Positions 45,653 through 55,886 of a stretch of DNA of 64,000 nt are shown piece by piece. The position numbers and the translations under genes are program-made. The DNA is taken from the NCBI GenBank assembly GCA_002205965.3, contig NADL03000047.1:484085-548084 (forward strand), read 5' to 3'. Numbering within the stretch: position 1 is the stretch's first letter; every line of letters begins with the position of its first letter. The notes under the pieces were generated by a model. The model saw only the letters and a list, made by a program, of their open reading frames with translations, was not told where the DNA came from and did no database searches. Source of the DNA: Kappaphycus alvarezii. Taxonomy: Eukaryota > Rhodophyta > Florideophyceae > Gigartinales > Solieriaceae.

Positions 45653-46842
45653 TAATGGGAATCGGAAAGAGTGAGGAACTTTGCTGGACGGATGAACTTG
45701 AGGGCGTGGCTACCCAGAATTTACTCGGAACTCTAAAATCCTGACCTTAAGTACAACCTACAACTACTTGCTAACTCACTGCGCCCATTAATAGGATCTT
45801 ACAAACTGGGGCAATTGAGCGGATTTCAAGATATTTGCCCGGTGATAACATCCATTCGGGGCAATTTTAGAACTGCTTCCAAAGTTGACAAATTTATGTA
45901 AACAGTTTGGCCGAATAATCACATCAACTCAGCACCGTAGTTTGCAGACTGATCGGAACCGAATTCCCTTGTGCCAAAATAACGGACTCAATCCGTCATA
46001 CCAATAATAGAATTAAATAACTGATTTTGGATGCAGTCGGGCAATCCGTGATCATAACAAGTAACCCAACACGTATGATGCAATCATATAACCGCAATCA
46101 TAACTAGAAACCTCATACCTATTATAGAATCATGTATCTGATTTTTCGATGCAGCTGGATAAAACCATAATCATAACTAGAATCCTCATACACAATATAA
46201 AATCAAATACCTCTTTCTAGGAGTCATGACAGTATTCCCATAACCGACTCCTGCTTTACGAAATCAAGTACAGGAAGAAGTACAGGACTAGGTACAGTAA
46301 GATGTACAGTACGAAGCACAGTTCCTCGTTTGGCACTAGTACAATACGTGTACACCACTGCACCAAAGGTTTCTACTCTTAGCTGTAACACGTGTACATC
46401 ACATACACAACTGCCACTTCATACACGTGTACATACCATACATCAGCATATCTCTCGTGCAGTATACTCCTCACCCACATTCTGCCCTCTAAAATAGCCC
46501 ATAATCAACCCTCACACCGCTACAGTCATTACAGGTGTAAGCTACTGGCCAATAGGACTGAAGTATTTGATAAATCAGCCAATAAGGTTGCAGAAAGTAA
46601 CCTATAGCATAGTGAACAATGGATCAAGTTTCACTTGTCAAAATTTATGCAAAATTTGCATAAATCGCTGACCCCTGAAATTGGACTTTCGTCACCGGAA
46701 ACTTTGGATTTCTACCGAAATGCCTTAGGGTTATCCTCCTATCCAAACATGTACACGTGTACACGTGTAAGATGCCTCATGACTTTTATAAGGCTTGGCA
46801 CCGATGTGGGGCTCATGTGATCGTCTTGCCAAATCAACGACG
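45653..46842 (-). mobile_element. solo copia-type LTR, minus orientation
   Basis: Homologous to LTR1/LTR2 and an inverted homologue of 39,877-41,034. The flanks CCACC (45,648-45,652) and CCATC (46,843-46,847) form a 4-of-5 target-site duplication. No primer-binding site follows it and no polypurine tract precedes it, as expected for a solo LTR. It has only two or three 71-bp units, near 46.0-46.17 kb, plus GTACAG- and CACGTG-rich DNA. It sits within minus-strand coding-like sequence of the GGCC-rich block. Confidence 0.7.
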
Positions 46843-47149
46843 CCATCCTTACGCTTTGCTACTGCATCGGCCACTGCGTCCAAGTCCGATGAACTATCCT
46901 CCTTGACCACTTTTCGTTTGCGACGAGGCAATTTGGCCAGCGCAGATTTTGTTCGTGACTTGTCTGACGTACACGAAGTTACTTGACAAACTTTTTCGCG
47001 TGGCAGAACGATCTGGACTGCCCGGAAAGTTCTTGATGAACTCCTCACGCTAGCGATCGGTCATAATTATTTGCCAACTGGCCGCAACAATCTCACGCAG
47101 CAATGAACACCAGCGGATGACTCGGCCGACACTGTATCGTGCTGGCCGC

Positions 47150-47395
47150 GATTAGAAAACAACACGTCCTGGGTGTCAGTGTTGGGATGGTTGGAGAGTT
47201 GACCGGTGAAGTACAAGAGGGAAGGTGTGGAGGTGCGGCGGCAGTTGGTAAGTGGTGGAAGAGGACGTGGAGAGGGAAGAGGATAGGTGAGATGAAAGAG
47301 GGAGGGCAGTGCGATTGTACAGGATGAGGGATGATGATGATGGTTATAAAGGGAGGGGGTTAGTGAGGTGTGGCAGCAACCCAAAGACCAAAGTT
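47150..47395 (-). promoter_or_regulatory. pyrimidine-rich leader with TATA-like box
   Basis: On the minus strand a C/T-rich tract of about 240 bp follows CCCTTTATAACCATCATC and precedes coding-like GGCC-rich DNA. This resembles a promoter and 5' leader of the minus-strand gene of the block. A similar C/T-rich tract precedes the frame starting at 42,898. Both are inferred from composition only. Confidence 0.3.
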
Positions 47396-47466
47396 AAACA
47401 GTGGCCATATACAAGGGCAGCCAGGAAACATTAACTGTAAACCCCTGCCTGCGCTGATGTATGACG

Positions 47467-48503
47467 TGTTGAAAAAGTGATAGAATGCATGCGATCCCAT
47501 GGCTTTTAATTGCCACTTGGACACGTGTAAAGTTGTAGCATGAAAATGCGAGTTGACCCTTCTTCTGTGTGCACACCTATGACATTTGTAAATTAGGCCA
47601 AACCGAAAGTTGCCTGGGACGAAAGCCATTTTCGGGCAACTCAAATTGACGGCGCATTTTGCCATTTCTCAAAGCACTTGTTATTCTGCCCTCTGATTGG
47701 CTGCTAGATACGCCTCCATACCACTCATATCGCCATGGCGATATCTGAGCTGATCCTTGTGGAGCATTCTGACACTTGGCATGTTATGGTTGGTTGATGG
47801 ATTGTCTCTCTTCTAGGCTCAAAATACTGTATACAGGGTGGCATCCGTGTACTGTCTCCTATGTGGCATACGTGTACTGTCTCTTCTCTGTCGTACGTGT
47901 ACATTATTATAGGTGTCGTACGTGTACAAGTAAACAGTGGTTTCTATATTTATCCTATAGTTGCTTGGACTGGCTGCATACGGCTTACACTATACTCATT
48001 ATACTGGCTGCGTACAAATCACTCTTGCACAAGTATGCAGCCAAAGTATGTTGATGCAGCCACGTTGCTTCTACAGTATTGCACGAATGGCACGTAAGGC
48101 TTAATTCTCGTTAAACGGCCTGCATGAGATTTACGTACTGTTACGTAACAAAGTGAGACAAGCCCGCCAAAAATTGTTTTCTACTCTTATGATATATTAA
48201 GTTCCCGCCTTTTGGTTCTGTTACAGGGAGAGAGATTACAGTTGCATAGGTGGGGTACGTCAGGCATAATTCAGGGGTTGACTGTTTTGGTATATGTTCT
48301 GTAACAGAACGTGCATGGCTAGAATGATCGTAATGTTACTCACGTTTTGAATATTGGTAATTATGAATTTCCCGCGCATGCAATGAGGGATTCTGAGGCA
48401 TCTCGGCTTGGGTAGGCTATAGAATCTACAAAGATAGTACTACAATGTAGATTTTGCTACTTTCATTTTGCTTTCACATAGCCGAAGTGAGTACCGGCAA
48501 ACA
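47467..48503 (-). mobile_element. LTR-like repeat after copia-1 pol (R2)
   Basis: A TG...CA-bounded 1.04 kb repeat (minus strand TGTTTGCC...TTTCAACA) that begins about 24 bp after the pol stop, where a copia 3' LTR should start. An inverted copy is at 43,063-44,157. It contains several CACGTG, CGTACGTG and ATTGG/CCAAT words. There is no clear polypurine tract, and no second copy lies upstream of copia-1 gag, so 3' LTR is the best but not a certain reading. Confidence 0.55.
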
Positions 48504-50142
48504 ATATATAGTTGTATTCTAATAGCTCATCCAAGTAAAGAAGAGGTACGGACTCGCCCTAGTGGTTTCGTCAAGGCGTCAGCAACATTTTCACTTGTTG
48601 GCACGTACACTAAATCCACCTCTTTACGCACAACTGCATCTCTTACAAAGTGGTATGCAATATCAATGTGCTTGTTGCGTCTGTTGGTGCTTTCGCTTCG
48701 AGCGAGCTCCATAGCCCCCTGGTTATCGCTGTATATTGTAGTACCATGATCAATTCCAAGTGTTTTCACGCCCAGCGATGTCCAGGTTTCAAGGATATCC
48801 CAAACGACACGTCTCAGCCATATTGCCTCTTTACTTGCTGCAGTTTAACGAAATGTATTCGGCCTCACATGACGAAGCTGCGACAACCGTTTGCTTTCGC
48901 GAGCACCAACTTACCCCACTTCCAGCCATACGAAACACGACGTCGATTTGCGATCGGACACATCTCCGGCCCAATCCGAGTCACAATATGCAGACAAGCC
49001 CAGCTCAGCATTCCCTTGGAACACAAGACCTAAATCTTTGGTCCCAGCAAGATACCTTAACACTCTTTTTACTGCTAACCAATGCTTCTCTCTTGGTTCC
49101 TCGCAAAAACGTGCAAGTTTACCCACCGCATAAGATATATCAGGTCGTGTTCCAACAGACAAATACATGAGAGCTCCAATAGCGCTCCTGTATGGAGCAT
49201 CTGTCCGAGCATCATTACCCGTATATCCCGACCGATCCACGTTCAACTCGTCAGTGTTAATATTCATAGGAGTTGGAACAGGTCTACAATTCTGCATTCC
49301 AAATCGCTCTAGAACGCTGTCTACAAACCGTGGCTGGGATAAACACAAGGAGCGTTCGGATCTCCGGCGAGAAATTTCAAGGCCAACAACCATTTTCGCC
49401 TCTCCCAAATCTTTCATTTCAAAACGGCGGTTCAGCTCCCCCTTCATCCATGCAATAGCCTCCACGTTGTTTCCTGCAAGCAGCAAGTCATCAACATACA
49501 GGAGGATAATCATGATTGAGTCGGAGGTTGGGTCAAATTTTACATAGACACAGGGATCATTAGTGCTACTTTTGAACTTGAGCCCATCAACAAGAAAATC
49601 ATCGATTTTCTGGTGCCACCGCCTATGTGCCTGTTTCAAACCATACAAGGCCTTCAGAAACTTGCAGACATGATTCGGTTTCGAGGTGTCTTTAAACCCA
49701 TCAGGCTGCTCCATGTACACGTCCTCTTCCACATCACCGTTCAGAAATGCCGTCTTACGTCCATTTGATGCAGCTCCAGATCCTGATGCGCAACAAGTGC
49801 CAAAAGCACCCGAATTGACGTGAGCTTCACGACAGGGGCGTATGTCTCATTATAATCTACCCCTTTGACCTGTTGGAATCCACGAGCGACAAGACGCGCC
49901 TTCGATTTTCGAGAAAAGCCACCGTTGGAGTCCTGGGCATCTTTTATTGCAAACACCCATTTTGGAGTCAGAATATTTGAGGCCTCCAAACGTGGGACTA
50001 ACTTCCATGTTTTGTTCCGAATGATCGAGTCTCGCTCGGACTCGATGGCAGACTTCCAAAAGTCTGCGTCCGGGCCTGTCGCCGCGTGTCGGTACGAGAT
50101 GTTGACAACATTTGTGACGAGAGCCGTGTCATTAGGTGTCAA
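48504..50142 (-). mobile_element. copia-1 reverse transcriptase and RNase H region
   Basis: RT shows KARLVARGFQQVKGVDY, YAPVVKLTSIRVLLAL and LHQMDV, then YGLKQAHRRWHQKIDDFL and LLYVDDLLLAG. RNase H shows YCDSDWAGDVSDRKSTS and ends with ADALTKPLGR. It is a clear homologue of the same region in copies A and B. The region is a fossil with breaks. Confidence 0.8.
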
Positions 50143-50436
50143 GGATATATTGGACCTCCACCAAGCATTTGGGGCCTTCGAATCCTTTCAGATCTCCGTG
50201 GAGCTACATTACATCAGGGGCTCAGGGATTTCGTTATCCCCAACGTTTTCGGCGACCGTCGGGTCGTTTCCAGCATTAGCCTGGTCATCGCTTTGTCCCT
50301 GAATATCTTGTCTCGAAGCTGTAGCCATCTCGGCTGTGTCCAGTGTAGGAAGCTGGACTTGATCATCCTGTTCAACGCCAACCTACAAGATCCTCATCAG
50401 AGCTAATTGCAAGACGCTCATCTGATTCGTTTTCAT

Positions 50437-52717
50437 TTATTTCGGAGTGCAGGTTTCGCTCTCACTGAATCTGACATCTCTGGAAACAACTACCTTGTGT
50501 AATTCAGGATCCCACAGTTTGTAAGCTTTGCTGGCTTCCGCATATCCAAGCATAATTGCTTCCCGTGCTCGGTAGTCGAGCTTACTCAACTGGCTTGCCG
50601 GGATGGTGTACCAACATTTACTTCCGAACGTACGAAGGTGCGACAAATTGGGCTTGCGCCCGTACCAGATATGATGCGGGGTCGTGTGGCTTGGAAGTGC
50701 GCGAGTTGTAACTCTGTTTCGAATGTATACAGCAGTCGCCAGAGCTTCGGCCCAGAACTGTTTTGGCAGACTCTTTGCATGTAGCATTGACCGAACCAGA
50801 TCCATCAGAGTTCGGTTCAGCCGCTCAGAAACACCGTTCTGTTCAGGTGACTCCACTGCACTAAGCTCATGTTTTGTTCCGCACGCAGCAAGATAGTCCT
50901 TGAATGCAGTGGACATATATTCTCCACCTCGATCTGAACGAAAGATACCAATGCGGCGCCCAGTATGGGCTTCGCTACGAGCTTGGAACAGTTTATATTT
51001 ATCAAAGACCTCTGACTTTCGCTGCATCATGTAGACGGTAACCCAGGAGGAGTGATCGTCCGTGAAAGTCACAAAGTAGCGTGCTCCTCCAACTGAAGAA
51101 ACCTCCATGGTCCACAAACGTCACTGTGAACAAGATCTATATTGCTTCAGCTCTACCACTCGTACGTTTCTTCGGCACTGCAGAACGATGAGCCTTTCCA
51201 TGAACGCATGATGTGCATACTTCAGATGCACTCGAGCCACTGATCTGCACGCCGTCTACAACATTGTTCCGTACCATGGATGCAATGCCCTCTTTGCTTA
51301 CATGAGCCATTCTCTCGTGCCATGTTGAGAGTGTGGTGACTTTCGCAGAGTACAAGGTATCATTCGGTATCTTCTGGACTATTTCGATGGCATAAAGAAG
51401 GCTATCGCACAGCATTTTTCCAGTTGCCACAACTTTCCCATTCTTTGTCATCTGCATAGATTTGTTCTCAAATACAGTTTTGATCCCTTCTATGTCCGCT
51501 TTGCCTACAGAAATGAGAGAGTATTCGAAAGTAGGAACGTGGACAACATCTCGCAGAATGCACCGCTTTCGACAACCATCCACTAGTAGGGTCAGCTCCA
51601 CGTCACCTCGCCCAGCAATCCTAGCCCGGGCTTTAGTTCCCATTTCGACTGAAGCTGCAGAGAATTCGGTATAACTCGTGAAAACACTCCTATCGTATGT
51701 CATATGGGAAGTACATGCCGAATCTGCGTACCAGGAGGACGTTCCGGCCGAAATTCCGGCCTGTTTAATTCGTGACATTAGGCAAACATTTCACTCTCAT
51801 CTATGCTGTCCTCACTATCAGCTGGAGGATGGAATAAGTCGAATCAAATACATTTGCACCTACGAACGCCTGCTGATCTCCTCTCGGCGATTCTTCTCGT
51901 TTCGATGACTATTAGATGCCTGCCACTACGAGACCCAGGTGCACGATAGCCCCTCGGAGCTTCCGGGCGCTTACCGTTCACATCTTTGCCCCAGCATCTG
52001 TCAGCCGTATGACCGGAATGACCGCAGTTCGTACAGTGCAGCTGTCTAGCATTACCTCCGTAGTCATTCGGACGGGCACTGGATATGAGCGCCGCATTGG
52101 ATTTTGTACCTTTTGACTCTCTCATTTGAGCACGCTCCTCTTCCTGCAACAACCGGCTCTTCACAAATTCCAAAGTAAACACCCTGTCCTCATTTCCGAG
52201 CGCATCCAAGGCAACGATGAGATTGTCGAACCGAGGTGGCAATCCATTAAGCACAGCCATGGCTATCTCTTTGTCATCAATAGTCACATCCATGGATTTC
52301 AGGGTCGCTGCTAGCTGCGTCACACGGTTAACATACTGCAAAACTCTCTCGTTACCGTCCATAGCCGCGGTGTAAAAGGGCGTCGAGCCGCAAGCTTATT
52401 GAGGAGTGTGTGCCTTTCAAACGTGTTGAGAATAATAGTCCACATCTCCTTTGCAGTTGCCGCAGCGCGCACATGCTCAAGGTGCTCATCAGAAAGGGAC
52501 AACCCGATGAGCGCCCGTGCTTTGCGGTCGGCCCGAGTCCATGATTTGAAAGCCCCGTCATCGGATTCTTCAGGCGGTCATCCACAATGTAGTCATCAAG
52601 CTCCCGGAGGGCGAGAAGAAGCTGCACCTTCTGCTTCCAAACATGGAAATTATTGTTGGTGAGCTTTTCAATTCGAACTCCGCCTCCGCGATCGTCCATG
52701 ACTACGTTCTTATCCAA
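50437..52717 (-). mobile_element. copia-1 gag, protease and integrase region
   Basis: Gag begins MDKNVVMDDRGGG and continues IEKLTNNNFHVWKQKVQLLL, matching copy A. It is followed by a CCHC knuckle, protease WYADSACTSHMTYDRSVF, the integrase zinc part (WHERMAHVSKEGI, CTSCVHGKAH), and the core with FTDDHSSW, RSDRGGEYMS and SPEQNGVSERLNRTL. The region is a fossil with several breaks. Confidence 0.8.
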
Positions 52718-52794
52718 GACCCTTTGTATCTGAAACCTCTATTACCACGTATGCAGTGAGTATGCAAAGTCCTCTGTTCAGGTATCCCAAGCCG

Positions 52795-52822
52795 GCGACC
52801 GATAGTCGCTTGTCACGGCAAG
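52795..52822 (-). ncRNA. copia-1 leader hairpin pair
   Basis: On the minus (RNA) strand CTTG-CCGTGA-CAAG is followed directly by GCGAC-TATCG-GTCGC. The second stem and loop correspond to GGGAC-TATCG-GTCCC in copy A, where both sides of the stem changed together and the loop did not. It lies about 80 nt upstream of gag. A TTCTTATAG word precedes it at 52,830-52,838, as in copy A. It is probably a packaging, dimerisation or translation signal; the role is inferred. Confidence 0.65.
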
Positions 52823-52839
52823 CCTTTCCCTATAAGAAG

Positions 52840-53845
52840 TTTGCAGCGTTTACTCAAAGACACGTGGTGTTTAATTTCCAACTCTTTACCTCTTTAGTTT
52901 TCCTCCTCTTTACCTCTTACCACCTCTTTATTTGTGCCTTAGGGCGCTACCCCTGTATATCGGCCAGTGCTGGTCTTTCAACTTTGAGCGCGATCCGTGT
53001 GCCACGAGTAAGCACAGCAACTTTTACCTGTAGACGGCCAGGAATTTTCAGCCACTACCCCGAAAGGTCCCCGCAGCAAAGGGCGTCTTACCACAATCAC
53101 AGTCTTTCCGTACTAACTCAGGCGCGTTTCCTTCCGGACTGTGTTGCTTGACTTCCGTCGTACTCGTGTGAAAGCACTCAAGGTCACCAATGAGCCTCGT
53201 CCTTCCGTGCACAGCACGTATCTATACCTCAACAGAAGTATAGCCAGCAGGTACCAAAATACAAGTGCAGAACACTAGTACCCGGTATGCTACCAGAGTA
53301 AGGAATTAGAAGACAGTCGTTCCCTCTCCGACCACGGGCGATGGTGTTTCGCGTACGTATCGATCGTTCAAGCGAGGAGCGTCTCTGTCCCGCCGGCGCG
53401 CAAAAGGGCCACTGCAACGGACCGACTCGGCTGGTACACCGTGATTCCCACCGGGAATCGGGTTCAGTCTTACGACTTCTGATAACTCGCGTTATCAACC
53501 GCGTGGGTTTGTATGGTACGGTCCGTCCAACTCGCGTTACACAAAGGCACTGTTCTCAAAAGAGTACAGCCGGTGAGAGGATCACAAAACCGATTGCCAA
53601 GACCACGATTCGGCAAGAGATCGGACAAACTTGGGCGGACCCCCGGCACTCTGTCTTCTTCTTTTCCGTTGCCGTGAAGGCTTTCCAAGAGTGCAAGGGG
53701 TATCAACAACCAGGCCTAGATTCCTCCTCAAACAACAAGGCCAATATTCCAAACAATAAACTCGAGCTGATGAATTGTCGAATGACCACGACCACCACAA
53801 AAGAGACAGAAAACCAAACCAACAAACAATGACCAGAGCAATGAC
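52840..53845. other. copia-1 leader, no gene recognised
   Basis: Lies between the primer-binding site and gag of copia-1. Plus-strand frames of 131 (52,756-53,151) and 163 codons (53,341-53,832) have biased composition (Thr, Asn, Arg) and no motif. Unlike the equivalent leader of copy A, no zinc-finger gene was found here on the minus strand. Confidence 0.5.
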
Positions 53846-54135
53846 ACCACAAAGCACTCAGGATCCTCACACAGAGTGCTTGACAACACAAAATAGGTCT
53901 CAACAGCAGTAGAGCACAAGCAATGAATGCTCTAGTCAACACACAATAATAACCACAAAAACACTCAGGATCCACACACAGAGTGCTTGACAGCCTTAGA
54001 ATTGGTTCTCACAAACAAAAGATTCCAACAACACACAATGATAACCACAAAAACACTCAGGATCCACACACAGAGTGCTTGACAATCACCAAATGGGTCC
54101 CAACAACGACAAGAACCCAACAACAATAACCAAAA
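53846..54135. repeat. three tandem units of about 92-106 bp
   Basis: Units start at 53,846, 53,952 and 54,044, each with ACCACAAARRCACTCAGGAT, then CACACAGAGTGCTTGACA, then a variable tail rich in CAACAA. Each unit has the inverted repeat CACTC...GAGTG. The array sits in the copia-1 leader. Confidence 0.75.
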
Positions 54136-54182
54136 GCAACAAGTGACAACACCAACAGCACCAACAACAGAGAAAGCAATTA

Positions 54183-54210
54183 CCTCAACGTCAACGTCAA
54201 CGGTTGAGGG
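54183..54210. repeat. small hairpin with GTCAAC triplication
   Basis: CCTCAAC...GTTGAGG encloses repeated GTCAAC words, about 30 nt from the primer-binding site of copia-1. Confidence 0.5.
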
Positions 54211-54240
54211 ACGGATCAAGCGGAAAGAGCGGTAGCGTGG

Positions 54241-54255
54241 GCTGGGCCCATAACC
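54241..54255 (-). other. primer-binding site beside LTR1
   Basis: The minus strand reads GGTTATGGGCCCAGC directly after the LTR1 end (..CA). This is the complement of the anticodon arm of initiator tRNA-Met (CTGGGCCCATAACC), the half-tRNA primer used by Drosophila copia and its relatives. Its presence shows LTR1 is the 5' LTR of the sequence at lower coordinates. Confidence 0.85.
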
Positions 54256-55867
54256 TGATAGAAAAACAGGGGATGGTGAGGGTAATGGGAATCGGAGAGG
54301 GTGAAGGACTTTGCTGGACGGATGAAGTTGCGGGCTTGGCTACCCAGAATTTACTCGGAACTCTAAATCCTGGCCTTAAGTACAACCTACAACTACTTTC
54401 TAACTCACTGCGTCCACTAACAGAATCCCACAAACTGAGCCATTTGAGCGGATTTCAAGATCTTGGCCCGGTGATAACAGTCATTAGGGGCAAATTTGGA
54501 ACTGCTTCCAAACTTGACAAATTTGTGTAAATAGGTTGGCCCAATACACACATCAATACAGTACCTTATTTTGCAGACTTACCGGAAACGAATTCCCTTG
54601 TGCCAAAATAACGGACTCAATCCGTCATACGTAAATAGAATCACATAACTGATTTTTGGATGCAATCGGTCCAATCTTCATCATAATTACGAACTTCATA
54701 CATATGATGGAATCACATAACTGATTTTTGGATGCAGTCGGTCCTATCTTCATCATAATTACGAACCTCACACATATGATGGAATCACATAACTGATTTT
54801 TGGATGCAGTTGTACAAACCAATATCAAAACTAGAAACCACATACGTATGATGGAATCAACATAACTGATTTTTGGATGCAGTTGTACAAACCAATATCA
54901 AAACTAGAAACCACATACGTATGATGGAATCACATAACTGATTTTTGGATGCAGTTGTACAAACCAATATCATAACTAGAAACCACATACGTATGATGGA
55001 ATCACATAACTGATTTTTGGATGCAGCTGGATAAAACCCTTAATCATAACTAGAATCCTCATACATATGATGGAATCACATAACTGATTTTTGGATGCAG
55101 CTGGATAAAACCCGTAATCATAACTAGAATCTCATACATAATGTAAAATCAAATACCTCTTTCTAGCAGTCATGACAATATTGCCATAATTGATTCCTAC
55201 TGTACAAACTCAGGTATAGTAAGGAGTACAGTACTTGGCATATTACGATGTACAGTGCGAAGTACAGTTCCTCATTTGGCACTAGTACAGTACGTGTACA
55301 ACACTGCACAAAAAGGTTTCTTCTCTTAGCTGTACCACGTGTACATCGCATACACCAATGCCAACCTGTACACGTGTATATGTCTTATTCAGCACAGCTC
55401 CCGTACACTACATTCCTCACACCCTTACAGCACATTTCCTACGTAAAGGGACCACCTAAACAACATTTTGACCTCTAAAATAGCTCATAAATAACCGTTT
55501 ATATCCCATATGCCTTTGAACAACTAAAACCAGCCAAGGAACCTCTACAACACCTGACACGTGTACATCCTGGGCCAATAGAATTGCAGTATTGTCCCTG
55601 TCAGCGAATAGGATTAAAGCAGGCAATTCTTAGCCTAGGCATTATGGGCCAAGTTCCACTTGTCAACAATTATGCAAATTTGCATTTTTCGTCGACCCCC
55701 TGAAAATGGCCTTTCGTCCCCGGCAACTTTGCTTTTCGGGTAAATTTGGCATAATTTCCCTTCAAGAACCACATGTGTCCACGTGTACACATATACAGCT
55801 TCCCAACCTCCGTGCGAGACGTCTAGTCAGTGCGATGGCGTGTGATCGTCTCACGAAATCTCCAACA
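54256..55867 (-). mobile_element. LTR1 (3' LTR of copy A, 5' LTR of copia-1)
   Basis: On the minus strand it starts TGTTGGAGATTTCGTGAGAC and ends ..ATCA, 1,612 bp. It is nearly identical to LTR2 except for extra tandem units. A polypurine tract (CGAGGGGGG, 55,868-55,876) lies on its upstream side and a primer-binding site on its downstream side. It contains several CACGTG words, an ATTGG (CCAAT box) next to one of them at about 55.57 kb, GTACAG words at 55.2-55.3 kb and the 72-bp tandem array. Confidence 0.85.
54640..55150 (-). repeat. seven 72-bp tandem units in LTR1
   Basis: The core AACTGATTTTTGGATGCAG recurs about every 71-72 bp, near 54,647, 54,718, 54,789, 54,862, 54,934, 55,006 and 55,080. 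LTR2 has five such units, which explains most of the length difference between the two LTRs. Confidence 0.85.
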
Positions 55868-55886
55868 CCCCCCTCGATCACATGCC

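Larger units (their letters stand above)
41035..47466 (-). other. GGCC-rich block with unrecognised minus-strand coding remnants
   Basis: Apart from the three LTR-type insertions, this block shares with the gypsy element a striking excess of GGCC, mostly in YGGCC/TTGGCCA contexts (16 between 44,486 and 45,648, against 3 in 49,001-50,000). Coding-like pieces are all on the minus strand: a charged, probably coiled-coil part at 41.47-41.75 kb, a 182-codon frame at 42,350-42,898, Ser/Lys/Pro-rich stretches at 44.4-45.6 kb, and a Lys/Ser/Asp-rich stretch at 46.85-47.0 kb. No family is recognised. It may be an additional antisense gene set of the gypsy element, a second element, or a host gene; it is broken. 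Confidence 0.45.
47467..55867 (-). mobile_element. Ty1/copia element copia-1 (5' LTR shared with copy A)
   Basis: Minus-strand order: LTR1 (54,256-55,867), primer-binding site (54,241-54,255), a long leader, gag from 52,717, protease, integrase, RT, RNase H ending at 48,527, then an LTR-like repeat at 47,467-48,503. The order INT before RT defines Ty1/copia. Motifs include CCHC CTNCGHSGHTADRCWGKD, protease DSACTSHM, integrase YMSTAF and NGVSERLNRTL, RT LLYVDDLLLAG and RNase H DSDWAGDVSDRKST. It is broken about seven times. The two flanking LTR types differ, so it is either chimeric or modified by later recombination. It is older than copies A and B. Confidence 0.75.

Noticed and set aside
39877-46842. 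A 7-kb DNA transposon with 1.2-kb terminal inverted repeats
   Set aside because: Each end is homologous to the copia LTRs and each has its own flanking short duplication (TTTTC/TTTTC; CCACC/CCATC), so they are two separate solo LTRs.
53341-53832. 163-codon plus-strand frame as a gene
   Set aside because: It has biased composition (Asn/Thr/Lys end from CAA/ACA runs), no motif, and lies antisense in the copia-1 leader.
54640-55150. CRISPR-like array or satellite DNA
   Set aside because: The units are contiguous 72-bp repeats without unique spacers and are confined to copia LTRs.
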